Below, one piece after another: positions 1-10,827 of a stretch of 64,000 nucleotides of DNA. The stretch comes from Ypsolopha sequella (lineage: Eukaryota > Arthropoda > Insecta > Lepidoptera > Ypsolophidae), in contig OW204010.1 of NCBI GenBank assembly GCA_934047225.1, positions 2,756,794 through 2,820,793 of the forward strand, read 5' to 3'. Numbering within the stretch: position 1 is the stretch's first letter; every line of letters begins with the position of its first letter. Below the pieces are notes generated by a model. The model saw only the letters and a program-made list of their open reading frames with translations. It had not been told where the DNA came from and made no database searches. The position numbers and the translations under genes are program-made.

Positions 1-269
1 TCTGATACAAGAATGGCATGGATTGTCTTTATATTATCAAATGTTGCCAGCATGTCTGGGTAATGACCTCGAATGCTCTGGGCATTGATATGTACAACAT
101 TAAAATTCTTTATACAATCAGAAAATTGTAAGGCTAATGAGTCATGAAGGTTTGGGATGCTGTGAAAACTGGAGTCACTTTTAGTATCATCGGAAGACGA
201 GGAAGAGCAGGACATGAAACTATCACTCTGAGAACTATCATTTTGATCAATAAATATATTATTTAACAT
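1..269 (-). CDS. LINE ORF2, N-terminal part of an AP-like endonuclease (cut by window edge)
   Basis: The minus-strand frame opens with ATG at 269-267 and stays open to the window edge (89 codons). A serine/aspartate-rich leader is followed by the start of an exonuclease-endonuclease-phosphatase fold, with the stretch NVVHINAQSIRGH at about residues 57-69. That stretch is the usual first strand and Asn motif of non-LTR retrotransposon endonucleases, which nick the target DNA to prime reverse transcription. It lies downstream of the ORF1 at 632-1354 on the same strand, as expected for a two-ORF LINE. The reverse transcriptase would lie outside the window, so the clade cannot be set. Confidence 0.7.
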   Translation of the reverse strand, partial: MLNNIFIDQNDSSQSDSFMSCSSSSSDDTKSDSSFHSIPNLHDSLALQFSDCIKNFNVVHINAQSIRGHYPDMLATFDNIKTIHAILVS

Positions 270-631
270 CGATAATAATAATATAATAATATAATAATAA
301 TAGTAATACGAAATAAATAAATATGTGAACCTATTTATGCGCGAGACTAAAAATACACAAAATAAATGCACCTGCCAGTTGTGTGTGATTAAATTAAAAT
401 GAAAAATAAAAAATAAATTATGAGTGGCAGCAGACAGTCAAAACAGCAAAACAATAACCAAACGTAAACTTGAAATAACAAAGCGTGAAACGAAACGTAG
501 GAAAAAAAAAACAAAAAGTCAGTCACTGTCAGTAGATTGAGGAAGGAACATGAAAAAATTAAATAAAAAATAACCTATCTACCTGCTGCCTCTAACAATA
601 ACAGAGAATAAGAAAACCAAATTGCTTAAAA
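270..631 (-). other. Spacer between LINE ORF1 and ORF2
   Basis: An AT-rich spacer of 362 bases separates the ORF1 stop from the ORF2 ATG. It includes an (ATA)n-like stretch at about 270-300. I see no gene in it. Confidence 0.4.
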
Positions 632-1354
632 TCAAGACGCTGTCACTCCCCTCTTTGACCTTGTTTTCTTCTGGGTTTTCATCTTGGAAGGAACATCGGC
701 TTCTTCACTATCTGTCGAAATGCTGACTACGTCAGGAAGTGACCGGATTTGGTGCCGTTTACCGTCTGGCCCCAGCACAAAGATGGATCCCTCCCTTGTC
801 CAGCATTTAGATACACCAAAACGTCCCCGTGCCGCCATAAACACGTCATGTCGGCGCTTCGTGAGAAACTCCGACAGAGTGATCCCGCTGCCTTTGAGTT
901 TAGTTTTGGTGAACCAGACCTTGTCCCGAAGTTGAGTGTCCACGAATTTCACCAAGATGGGCCTTATTGAACCAGGGGCAGAGCGCCCCATTCTGTGACA
1001 CCGCCTGATATCACTAACACTGAGATTGGGAAACTCGAGTCGCTCGGAGATCACTTTTACCACTGCATCTGCTGTGTGTTCATCCTTGACTTCATTCACA
1101 CCATGTACCAAAAGGATCTTGCGTCGGCTTCGCATCTCGAGCCGGTCCACCTCTTGAGCCAACATGTCCACTTGGTGCTGGAGATTAGTCATGGCCTCGG
1201 TAATGAAGTTCCGGAACGAAGTAAAACCTGCTGCAAGTTCAGATGAAGTAGAAGCCTTTGAAGGAGAGGTCTGCTCGTACTCCTGCTGGAATGCAGCCAT
1301 CCTCTTCTCAAAAAGATCCTTCATTTCAGACATATTTTGTTGAACTTGGTCCAT
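632..1354 (-). CDS. LINE ORF1 protein, coiled coil plus RRM-like domain
   Basis: This is an intact 240-codon frame starting at ATG 1354-1352. Residues about 1-75 form a helical, heptad-like region (NLQHQVDMLAQEVDRLEMR). A domain opening RRKILLVHGV at about 78 follows, with CHRMGR and PILVKFVD in the middle. This layout matches L1-type ORF1 proteins (coiled coil, RRM, C-terminal domain), which bind element RNA as trimers. The tail is basic (KMKTQKKTRSKRG). Its neighbour on the same strand is the ORF2 start at 269. The frame has no stop, so the copy may be young. Family assignment rests on pattern recognition only. Confidence 0.65.
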   Translation of the reverse strand: MDQVQQNMSEMKDLFEKRMAAFQQEYEQTSPSKASTSSELAAGFTSFRNFITEAMTNLQHQVDMLAQEVDRLEMRSRRKILLVHGVNEVKDEHTADAVVKVISERLEFPNLSVSDIRRCHRMGRSAPGSIRPILVKFVDTQLRDKVWFTKTKLKGSGITLSEFLTKRRHDVFMAARGRFGVSKCWTREGSIFVLGPDGKRHQIRSLPDVVSISTDSEEADVPSKMKTQKKTRSKRGVTAS

Positions 1355-1587
1355 AGTGAATTAGTGAGGGTAGTAAAAAAGTCTGGTTCAGTGTTGTGAA
1401 TGGAAAATTTGTGATAAACTGATTGTTATATGATAGGATAACACTTCCTGGCAGGTAATTTATACTATGATTTAATAATAAACATTTACTGTTACTGCAA
1501 AATCACTTTTTAATATTTTAATCAATTTCTAATTAAATGAGCTCAAAAATTTATGTCTGTACAGATTTAGGCCTACCCACCAAAAAA
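1355..1587 (-). other. Probable 5' leader of the ORF1-bearing LINE
   Basis: This AT-rich sequence lies upstream of ORF1 on the minus strand and runs up to the junction with LINE copy A1 at about 1588. No coding signal was seen. Confidence 0.3.
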
Positions 1588-1592
1588 AGCTA

Positions 1593-1994
1593 ATGTTACA
1601 GCTTAGGGTTAAAAAAATCATTATTTGTGAATTCCCTTATTCAGAATTACTTACAGGGTCACAAAAAACTAATTTATATAATTTGAATATGTGCATGCAC
1701 AACTACTCAGCGTGTCACAGTGACAACGTGCAATACTTTAAAACGAATATACACATTCGTAATTTTTTTTTGACAGAAGGTACTTTGTACCTTGCAAATT
1801 ATTATAAAAAACAATTAGCTACTAAGTTAGCATGCATTTTAGAATGTAGTGAATCTGTTACAAAGTGTGTAACAGGAAATTTTCCAATACCTGTTATAAT
1901 TGATGGTATTTGTAATGTTAATTATTTACATAATTTTGTCCCTATTGACACGGTTAGTACAAGTACTAACAAAATTGTAAAAAAATCTTTTTAG
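1593..1994 (+). pseudogene. LINE A1 ORF1, C-terminal part of esterase-like domain
   Basis: The open frame matches the end of ORF1 in copy A3, where the upstream part holds a GDS-like start (VVFTDSIGKNLG) typical of SGNH-hydrolase or esterase modules found in CR1/L2 ORF1 proteins. Here only the second half remains (FPYSELLTGSQK onward). The frame ends at TAG 1992-1994, seven bases after the run 1979-1985 (A AAA AAA), and ORF2 lies in the -1 frame. The catalytic serine part is lost by the 5' truncation. Confidence 0.65.
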
Positions 1995-1996
1995 AA

Positions 1997-4995
1997 TTGA
2001 AGACAACGGGAGGGCTGCCTGTATTAAAGGTGGTACATCAAAATATACAAGGCGGCTTTCTTGGCAAAATACATTCAATCGAGTTGTTCTTAGAGGAATC
2101 AAAAACAGATATTTTGTGTGTAACCGAACACCATCTACATGAACATAATATGCAGTTTAATGTGAATAATTTTAGTGTTCTTAGCTGCTACAATAGATTA
2201 AAAATACAAAAAGGTGGATCCATGATTCTTGTAAAAAATAATATAAAAGCAAAGGAAAGAAAAGACATTGTAAAACTTTCTGTAGAACATCAAATTAAAT
2301 TAGCTTGCATAGAAATGAGTACATATATTATCCTCTGTGTTTACCGACCCTCAGGACAAGATTACAACATTTTTGAAAAAGCAATGGAAGAGGTTTTAAA
2401 ATTATTATTTGATTCCAAGAAAAAAGTTATTATATGTGGAGATTTTAACGTAGATTTACTAGAAAAATCGATTATGCGCTCAAAATTAATACATTTATTC
2501 AAATCATTTAATTTGTCTAATGTGTTCTTAGAACCTACTCGAATTACTCGGGATACTGCGTCATGCCTCGACAATATATTCTGTGATTGCGAATATTCAG
2601 ACAATAAAGTAATCAACCGCTTGCAGTCCGATCACAGTGGCCAAACTATAACCATTAAACAAAGCGTAAATCAATTGCCTAAAAAAGCTTTTTGCAGGCC
2701 TATTACAACTCACAAAGTAGATTGTTTCAAAGCAAATTTAGAAGTTAAATTAGCACATTTTAATCTTCTCCAAGACGATCCAAACGCTCTCTTTACAGAC
2801 CTTTTCAACATAGTCTCCAAAGAGTTCGAAAATACGTTTAAGATGCAAAAACTTTCTAACAAAAGTAAAATCACCTTCAGTGACTGGGCGATTTATACGA
2901 ATTATACGACATAAAGTCCTACAATAATAATGTTAAATTTACTGAATTCATGAAAAATTACTCACGCATCTTTAAATTGGTGTGTTTAAAAGCAAAAAGT
3001 ATCTACTTGAATAAAAAACTTAAAAGGTCCGATAACAAAGTAAAAACAGTATGGAACATCATAAATACTGAAACTGGGAAAAGTAAGAAACGTGATAACG
3101 AGCTTAAGTTAAGTATTAACAATGAAGTCGTTACGGGAGATAAAGAGGTTGCGAATGCCTTTGAACAATTCTTTACTGAAATTCCTTCCTTAACAACTAA
3201 AGATTTAAATTCAAGCCCTGGTCCTCTAAAAAGGCCGCTTTGGATGAAACATATTATGATTCTGTTGTAATGTCATCTCTTTTGCACGCATGAAGAAACT
3301 CTGTCTCTATCCTACTTTCAAATCATTTCATGATTCACGCAAGTTGGCCTTTTTAGGTCCCCTGGGCTTGCGCAGGATCTTTTAATAGATAACGTACCGC
3401 AGTGTCTTTCTGTATTTGCTTTTAAACATATTAATTCATTAACTGTAATTAAAGCATTTAAATCGCTTAACTTGAAAAAAACCGAGGACTTATGGGGCCT
3501 ATCTGTGAAAGTTATAAGTTCTGTTATTGTTTTAATAGCTCCTTATTTGGCATTAATTTTTAATAAATGTGTAGATGATGGTGTCTTTCCTGACTTAATG
3601 AAGTTTAGTAAATTGATCCCCCTTTTTAAATCAGGCGACAACGGTGACCCATCAAACTATAGACCTGTGTCAGTTTTACCGGTTTTGAGTAAGGTTTTTG
3701 AAAAAATAGTTTTTAATCAATTGTTATTTCATTTTAATTTAAATAAGTTGCTTCACTGTGAACAATATGGATTCACTAGAGGGAGGTCAACCACAGATGC
3801 AGGAGTTGCTTTAGTTAAGCACATTTTTGATGCTTGGGAAGAAAAGCAGGATGCATTTGGTGTATTTTGTGACCTCTCGAAAGCCTTCGATTGCGTTAAT
3901 CATGAAACACTCTTATGTAAATTAGATCACTACGGAGTGAGGGGCAAATCTTTGGCGTTAATGAAGTCGTATCTTAGTGATCGTATTCAAAAGGTAGACA
4001 TTAATGGGGTAAAATCATGTGGAGCATTAGTTAAAATGGGTGTCCCGCAGGGTTCCATATTGGGGCCCTTGCTGTTTTTAATTTACATAAATGACCTTCC
4101 CTATTTAATTAAAGACTTAACTAAGATAGTACTATTCGCAGACGACACGTCACTTATTTTTAAAGTTAATAGACGTAAAGATATCCTTGACGACGCGAAT
4201 ACAACTTTATCATTGGTGCTTGATTGGTTTACTGTAAATAATTTAGTTTAAAACGCAAAAAAGACGAAATGTATAAAATTCACGTTACCAAATGTAATTC
4301 AAGTGGATTGCTTTTGCAGGGGTCCAAGCTGGAGTTAGTTAACGAAACTAAGTTTTTGGGCATTACGGTAGACTCTCGTCTTCAGTGGGGTCCCCACATA
4401 GAAGCCCTATGTGGTAGACTTAGTTCGGCCGCATATGCTGTTAGACGCATAAGGCAAATTACTGATGTAGATACTGCTAGACTAGTCTATTTTAGTTACT
4501 TTCACAGCATTTTGTCATACGGCATGCTGTTATGGGGTAGAGCCGCGGATACAGACGCATTCTTTGTTTTGCAGAAGAGAGCAATTCGGGCTATTTATAA
4601 TATGAAGCACCGGGATTCATTAAGAGAAAAGTTCAAAGAAATTAATAGGTATATTAACTGTTCCTTGTGAATATATTTACCAAGTCCTTAGATATGTCAG
4701 AAAAAATGTTGAGTCTCTTCCAAGGCTTGGTGAGCAACATTGTAAGGATACCAGAAATAAGTATAAACTGGCTTTTCCAAAAATCAGACTCGCCAAAGTG
4801 AGTACCTCTTTCGTAGGACATGGTATAAGATTTTACAATAAACTTCCAAAGGAGGTCCTTACTTTGTCAGAGAATAAGTTTAAACAGTACATTAAGCAGG
4901 GCCTACTGAAAAAGGCATATTATAAAATAAATGAATATTTGGATGATGGTGAAGCATGGTGTTATAGTGATACTGATTTTAATGAATGTAGGTAA
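1997..4995 (+). pseudogene. LINE A1 ORF2, endonuclease and reverse transcriptase, broken
   Basis: The endonuclease has HQNIQGG, GDFNVDLLEKS and SDHSGQ motifs (1997-2900). The reverse transcriptase has FCDLSKAFDCVNH, GVPQGSILGP and the catalytic LFADDT at about 4132-4150. Breaks relative to copies A2/A3 are: a deletion of about 28 bases near 2890 that shifts the frame; a stop at 3268-3270; TTA changed to TAA at 4249-4251; a 7-base deletion near 4309; and a 4-base insertion (AGGT) near 4648 that is also in A3 but not in A2. There is no ATG before the first endonuclease motif. The copy cannot make a full ORF2 protein. Confidence 0.8.
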
Positions 4996-5490
4996 TAATT
5001 TAATTAATTAATATAATTTCCTAACTATTGATTCCTCTTAAGAGTTTATAGTATAAGTTTATGTTAAAAAAAAAGACATGATCTTGCCAAGTTCCTTGCC
5101 CGTTCTTCTTAGCAAGAATAATCGAATGGGCGGAGGTAGGCATGTATTTATATATGTAACCTATTACTATGTAGTATATAGGATGGGATTTGGTCGGCCG
5201 CCTGGATTCGTGCTGGGGGCTCGGTTGGTGATCATTGAACCTTGTTCCTTGTCCCTGGCCGGGTCTCCGGTATGGGTTCGGGCGGTTGATTGGATTTCAC
5301 CTAGAATAATAAATTATCTATAATTTTAATCCTATATATATTGTTACATAAATTTAATAAACATTTAATCTAAGTAGTTCATGTACATTTATCATTTTAT
5401 TACATATATTTTTATAACATTAAAATTTGACTGGTGAAACGTGTATTATATATACCTACTTTGCATAATAAACTTTTTGAATTTGAAAAT

Positions 5491-6000
5491 GCTATAAATT
5501 ATTTTTTCTACTTTTTTGCGTTCATCTTCCTAAAGTTGAATGAAAGACTTAACATCTATCTAAACATTTTCGCTTGACCGCGCCAAACTGAACACCAATT
5601 TCTGTTTATGTAAGCCTGTCACACACACAATCATAAATAATTCGGACCAATAAAAGAACGAGAATCCAAATTAACTTGAAGTTATAGGTAAAGATGAATT
5701 ATTCCGTTATTTATTAATTAAATTCAGCGGGCTAGACCCAGTCCACAACTGCGTTCTGCTACCAGATGACGTGCGATAAACCCGTTCTCCAAGCGGGTTA
5801 AATCATCTCAGTAAAAGATAAATCCGACCTCCACGTGGGTTATACCGCCCACTCTTTGGATTTGTCAGAGTCCAGAACTCAGGTCTTGGTAAACACCCTG
5901 CTGAAGACAGGTAGTATTATGCGACCACCCTGCTGGCCCACTAGTATTTATTTGTATATTTTAATATTAAAGTTCATACTAGTGGTAAGTCGGCAACACT
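5491..6000. other. Gene-free AT-rich stretch
   Basis: The stretch lies between the tail of LINE A1 and the Copia remnant. I see no gene or clear repeat. A GC-richer block at 5725-5930 could belong to the Copia element but has no readable motif. Confidence 0.3.
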
Positions 6001-7120
6001 TCAAGGTTTATGTTCTCAAGGGCTGGCACGTCAACCGGTTCGTTGAGGAATGCTTTCCAGGCACCCCGCAAGTCGATGGAGTTGTAAATTTGATATGCCT
6101 GGGTTTTAAACAGAGTAAAGCGGACCCTTGCCTGTTTACACGAAAGAAAGGCAAAAGTAAAATTATTTTAGCCCTCTACGTAGATGGCGGACTCTTCGCT
6201 TCAACAAGTGATAAAGAAGCAAAAACGTTTTGGAGGAGCTAAAAAAGCGTTTCAAAGTAACTGTCAAAACAATGAGCTATTTTCTGGGAATGAAAATAGA
6301 GAAAAAAGCAGACGGCTATCAGGCAGCGTATACTAAACGCGTTCTAGAAAGATTCGCCATTGAGAATTGTAAAGCTGTTGCAAAACTTATTTTAAAGTCG
6401 AATACCAATGAAGAAAAGAAAGAGACTTCTACACCTTTCCCTTGTCGTCAAGTAGTCGGAGCATTAGCTAATCTCACGACACGGACAAGACCAGAGCTAT
6501 AAGCCTATGCTATAAGTGTTGCAGCACGAAATCTAGACAATCTTTCTGAGGAGGATATCTGAACTGCCAAGCGAAACTTGCGCTCTTTAAAAGGCACAAT
6601 GGATAAGAGTATCATTTATAGAAATGACAAAGCTTTTGGCTTAGAATGTTATAATAGTGATACCAATCATGGCAGTGATCGTACGGGACGCTCCACTACT
6701 GGAATGTTATGTTTGTTTGCTGGAGGACTAATTTCATGGCAGAGCAAACGACAATCAACTGTTGCCATTTCATCTACAGAAGCAGAAATTGTAGCTGCGA
6801 GTGAAACTGCACGCGAGATCATATGGCTGAAGAGTACCTTAAAAGACCTTACCGATGAGGAATGTCCAACGACCCTTAGCATCGATAATGAGTCTGCAAT
6901 TAGACTAGCCAAGAACCCACCATATGAATTTCATCAACAAACGAAACATGTTCGAATAAGATCATTCTTTGTAAGAGGATGTGTAGCAGATGGTGTCATC
7001 ACTGGGCGCAAAGTGCCAGCAACTAGGCAGCTTGCTGACATGTTGACAAAGCCCCTCTATGAACCCAGAACCGATGAACTCTGCAAAATGGCAGGAATTA
7101 AAAACGGAGCCGGATATTAA
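6001..7120 (+). pseudogene. Ty1/Copia pol remnant: end of reverse transcriptase and RNase H
   Basis: Readable parts are LGFKQSKADPCLF, then LYVDGG at about 6174-6191 where the family has the catalytic YVDD, so the second Asp is now Gly (GGC at 6186-6188). Next come YFLGMKIE and the RNase H region SWQSKRQSTVAISSTEAE, followed by TKHVRIRSFFVR and QLADMLTKPL near the C-terminus. One frameshift lies near 6238, and two in-frame stops lie at about 6500 (TAA) and 6559 (TGA). The last 180 codons (6578-7120) are open. Integrase and protease are absent, so this is a 5'-truncated relic of an LTR retrotransposon. Confidence 0.85.
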
Positions 7121-7784
7121 GGCAACAAGCCTTCTTCACGTTATCTATGCCTACAATATAGACAAATACCTATATATTGTCAACGAGTCAAGTGTCAAGC
7201 ATTGTAACACAATAAATATTATATCTTGCACAGCTAATATTCTATTCCAAATCCTTATTCATCATAAAGTATCGACAACTTTAACACTCTCATCCTCTGT
7301 CAGTGCAAGGCCACTCGCGCTTCATACATCATTTTACATTTTGCTTAGGTTGAAGAAAGAGTTGCTTGTAAACTGTAACATTAACAGTAAAATTATATAA
7401 GTGTCTTTTCTATTCGAAACATAATATATATATGCATATTGGGGCTTGTAGTGAGCTCATGTATGGTAACCGTCGATTGCTAGCTGGACTTATCGGCAAT
7501 TCGAATTTTGAAAATAAAAGTAACGTAAAGGAAAAAAAAATGTAATACAAGGAAAGTGGAGTGATTTTTTTATGATTGGAGATAATAATAATTATACCTG
7601 TTGGAATAACGTTGGAATTTGGGTTTGAATTTGAATTTTGGGTTTAACATTTGGGTCCATTGACTATCGCGATGGTTTTCGCAAAAGTCGATACACCTAT
7701 AACGATATAACGATAACGCGGCGAACGATAGGGGGCGCTGCATGCACATTTATAACGATATTTTATGAGCGAAAGATGACATTT
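7121..7784. other. Possible Copia 3' LTR region, not delimited
   Basis: The sequence directly follows the Copia pol stop, where a polypurine tract and 3' LTR would be expected. Without a second copy the LTR cannot be delimited. No gene was seen. Confidence 0.25.
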
Positions 7785-7938
7785 GTGTCGATTCAGCGCA
7801 ACACGACCTAACTTATTTGACGGGACTAAACTTAATTTGAGCATTCTGCCTTTTCCTTTCTGTATTGAAACGACAAAGACAGAACGTAAATACATAATAA
7901 GGTAAGTCCTGTCAAGTTGTGTTGCGCCGAATCGACAC
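7785..7938. mobile_element. MITE-like inverted repeat pair
   Basis: GTGTCGATTCAGCGCAACAC at 7785 pairs with GTGTTGCGCCGAATCGACAC ending at 7938, with two mismatches. The 154-bp unit has no coding potential. I see no clear target duplication. Confidence 0.45.
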
Positions 7939-8842
7939 CAATACCAATAATGTGAAAATAGGAATTCCTCATTAATATAGCAGGTAAACAGTGGAACCTT
8001 TTAGAACGAACTTTATGGTGTGTCTTGATGAAATGTACTACTAATCATCAACACTGTTTGCATCTCACATTAGATTTGGTTGCTTGATATGAGGTGTATA
8101 CAGTTAGATAATACATGTAACCGTCATAGTGGGACAATTTTAAGAACATACCTATCAAACAAATTGCGCAGAAAAATGGTACAAGATTTTAAAACAAATA
8201 ATAATCAGAACTGATAGGTTGTAAAAAAGTGCCCTTATCAGTTATTTCATTGAAATACATAGTAATACAGCGCCACCAAGTTGCCTAGCAAAATCTTGGC
8301 ATAAGTATAAAATTGCTGAATTTAAAATAATTTTAATAAACGTTTATTGATCAGACTACAATGTGGTCCAGTTTGGTTAGTAACAATGATTATAATAAAT
8401 ATAATTAGTAAATAAAATATAATTGGGTGTTCAGAGAGGATGACACTTGCTTTTGGAGAAACTATCGAACGTAGCAGATATTTACGATGTCTAATGATCG
8501 TATAGATACGTGGCAAAAAGTCATGGTGCTGGTAAAAAGAGAAAAATGCCAGAATAATACAAGATGAGTATTCTTTTGGATCATTCACTTGTTTTAGACA
8601 ATGTTTTAAAAATGTATTAGTTTAATATTTTACATTAATGATATTCAAGATTTAGATACATACATAATATTGAAATAGTTAAATTCAATACAGGTAGGTT
8701 CCATTTTTGTTTTATAGTATGGCATAGCTGACTTAATAAAAAGTTAGTGATCTTGTTCCATAAATTAATCTCAAACCTGTATTGACACGAGTATTTGTTA
8801 GGGATACAAATAATAATAAATTTAAACAAAAGTTGTGTATAA
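7939..8842. other. Gene-free AT-rich stretch
   Basis: No gene was seen. A 40-base segment at about 8267-8308 (containing AGTTGCCTAGCAAAATCTTG) is found inverted at about 12158-12200. Confidence 0.3.
8267..8308 (+). repeat. Left arm of a distant inverted repeat
   Basis: The segment contains AGTTGCCTAGCAAAATCTTG, whose reverse complement lies at about 12158-12200. The match extends over about 40 bases with a few mismatches. It could mark the ends of one large 3.9-kb element or two copies of a short dispersed repeat. Confidence 0.5.
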
Positions 8843-8965
8843 AGAGTAGTCCTTCCGTCCATCCATCAGCCCGTATTCGTCCACTGCTGGACATAGGCCT
8901 CCCACATATTACGCCACTCTTGGCGGTCCTCAGTCATCCTCATCCAGCCACCACCTGCCCAACGT
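8843..8965 (-). pseudogene. RTE-like LINE, 3' end (first part, split by a transposon)
   Basis: The minus strand reads the conserved C-terminus GGGWMRMTEDRQEWR then EAYVQQWTNTG and stop, followed by an ATGG-type short tail. The same ending is seen at 50130-50210 and 51090-51205. The coding sequence breaks at 8965 and resumes at 10588, so the TIR element at 8966-10587 inserted into it. Confidence 0.75.
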
Positions 8966-9257
8966 GGGTCGGTGGACATTCGTTCCGCCGGATTCGTCCC
9001 GTTTTCTATTTTTGGGAAAATTCGTTCCGCTTGCCTCGACCAGGGTAAGTTCGTCCCGCAACCCATAAGATACATAACCGTTAGGTATTTAACTATATTA
9101 TTGCTTCTCGATAGTACAGTGGGAGTAAAAAGTGTAACCAGAACAAAATAAAAGTAAATTTGCAATCATAAGACTGTTTATTAAAAATAATAAATAAATA
9201 CAAATCAACAAAATATGTAGACATAGTATATATATAACAACTGCTAAATACAATTTT

Positions 9258-9449
9258 TTGACATGGGGTCCGGAGGCGCGTCAGCTTGTCACGGACCTCT
9301 CTGTAAAGCTTGTGAACACTAGCGGCGACCGGCGAGCTGGCTCTTATCTAGGCCAGCGTATAAGTCTTGCCATACAGAGAGGTAATGTGGCAAGCATTTT
9401 GGGCACTCTCCCGCAGGGCAGTGATCTAGAGGCAATTTTCTTTTTATAA
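9258..9449 (+). CDS. Short ORF ending in a transposon-shared C-terminal peptide
   Basis: The 63-codon frame lies inside the TIR element at 8966-10587 and is probably the last exon or fragment of a longer protein. The end reads QRISLAIQRGNVASILGTLP, then an acidic linker and IFFL-stop. A close match (GNVASILGTLPQSSD, ending VFYL-stop) occurs at 16995-17063 in a different TIR element. I do not recognise its function. Upstream coding sequence is not visible. The ATG at 9261-9263 may not be the real start. Confidence 0.4.
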   Translation: MTWGPEARQLVTDLSVKLVNTSGDRRAGSYLGQRISLAIQRGNVASILGTLPQGSDLEAIFFL

Positions 9450-9925
9450 TTATTTAATATATTAAATTATTAAGGTTACGTAAAATTATTAAATCGTCCA
9501 TTTTTTAAATAATCTCAAAATTATTATCATATAAAAAAGTTGGTACTCATTGTTTAAATAAAAAATGTTGCTCCAATTAAAAACTTTAAACCTAAATTAA
9601 CACATAAAAATTATTACAATTAGGTATAGGTAATCAACAAAATATTTTCAAACAGAGGAGTAGTTCAATAAAAGAATATAGGCACAGTAATTTGCTTATA
9701 AAATACAATTACAGATAATCACAACCATCAATTATTATAATTTCACAGGACCAGTTTTATTTATGGATCAGCTATGATAAAGACATTCAAAATTTAATAA
9801 AACTACTGCATAAAATCATAAAAATACCGTGACATATAAATATGTAGGATATTGCATAAATAAACAAATAAAAACAATTTAAATTTAATTATTAATAATT
9901 TAATTATTATTTAATAATTAACAAT

Positions 9926-10250
9926 TTAAGCACGACCTTTCTCTAAAAGTGTTTTTAGAACACTGATTTGAATTCTTTTAATATTCGTATTTTGTGGCAA
10001 AACAGACGTTTTTTCCCAGAGCTTCTTTTGTCTTTTCAAATAAAACCCAACACGATGTTCGCACAACGCCTCAGCTGCGCTATATCTATTTTCTAAGAAT
10101 TTTGTTCTTGTATTAAAAAGTAAAACAATAGTTAGCCCAGATGTAATTGTTAAACTTACCAATTGTCATACCATCAGTATATTTTTTGTAAAGAGCGGCG
10201 GGCCGCACAGCAATGACTTTCCAGAATCCTGACTCAAACAAAGGACTCTG
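9926..10250 (-). CDS. Candidate two-exon coding region of the TIR transposon, unrecognised
   Basis: The minus strand has a possible exon at 10250-10160 (ESGFWKVIAVRPAALYKKY), a donor GTAAGT at 10159 and an acceptor TTCTTAG at 10093. The second exon at 10092-9926 reads ENRYSAAEALCEHRVGFYLK and ends KTLLEKGRA-stop. Phase 1 on both sides agrees with splicing. The protein is basic and has no domain I can name. Its location between the inverted ends suggests a transposase or accessory fragment. The upstream end is not defined. Confidence 0.3.
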
Positions 10251-10587
10251 ATGCCAATGACAAGTTAATAATGGGAGCGAGCTGATTTAACACATACTTA
10301 AATATTTCATGTTAGTAGTCTCTCCCTACTACATAATCATTAAACTTAAAAAAATAATATTCCTTTTAACTTTTAAGAGTGATAGTACTCTTATATAAAA
10401 TAAATAGAAATGTAGGTATAAGATCCATTGTTAAGACGAAGGGAACGAATCGACACCCAAAAAGAGGACGAATTTTCACTTACAGTATATATTTTTTGAA
10501 GCGGAACGAATTTACACCAAAAATAAATACTTATCGGGACGAATTTTCTCGGGACGCAATTCGGCGGAACGAATAGCCACCGACCCT

Positions 10588-10690
10588 ACGTCCTTCAGAT
10601 CTTCAGTTCAACGAGCACGATACTACTTGCCTACTTGCGGCCTACGCTGCGCTTTGCTGTACCTGGTCACCATTCCAAAGCAGAATAAAG
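10588..10690 (-). pseudogene. RTE-like LINE, 3' end (second part)
   Basis: On the minus strand this region aligns with the plus-strand copy at about 50050-50120: GAATGG, GTACAGCAAAG, TAGGCCGC and GATCTGAAGGACGT occur in the same order. It continues directly into 8965 once the TIR transposon is removed. It is diverged and not translatable throughout. Confidence 0.6.
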
Positions 10691-10827
10691 AGTAGTAAAA
10701 CATATTATTCTATATTAAAGGTTCGACTCCTGACATTATATCAAATGATAAACAGTGATTAATTATCTGAAATAATAAATATGAAACACTATTTTTAATC
10801 ATAAATCTAGCAAATGCACCTATCATC

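Larger units (their letters stand above)
1588..5490 (+). mobile_element. CR1/L2-like LINE, copy A1 (5' truncated)
   Basis: Homology to copy A3 starts abruptly at about 1588 inside ORF1, so the copy is 5' truncated, as LINEs often are. Order: end of ORF1 (esterase-like domain), ORF2 with endonuclease and reverse transcriptase, then a 3' UTR ending near 5490 in a TTGAATTTGAA-type tail rather than poly(A). The other copies are A2 (14215-16447), A3 (17990-22912) and A4 (34985-35885). They look very similar by eye. A1 lacks about 150 bases of the 3' UTR that are present in A2-A4, near 5045. Confidence 0.8.
8966..10587. mobile_element. TIR DNA transposon with subterminal repeats, inserted in a LINE
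   Basis: The ends are inverted repeats: GGGTCGGTGG at 8966 and CCACCGACCC ending at 10586. Near both ends lie several copies of a subterminal motif, TTCGTYCCG on the left and CGGRACGAA on the right. ACGT flanks both sides (8962-8965 and 10588-10591), consistent with a short target duplication. The flanking LINE sequence is continuous when the element is removed. It is 1.6 kb long with two weak coding regions on opposite strands. I cannot place it in a superfamily. Confidence 0.65.

Noticed and set aside
7644..7895. 83-codon minus-strand frame
   Set aside because: It overlaps the inverted repeats of a MITE-like unit and has no recognisable features.
10719..10729. GGTTCGACTCC as the B box of a tRNA gene
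   Set aside because: No A box at the right distance and no cloverleaf can be drawn.
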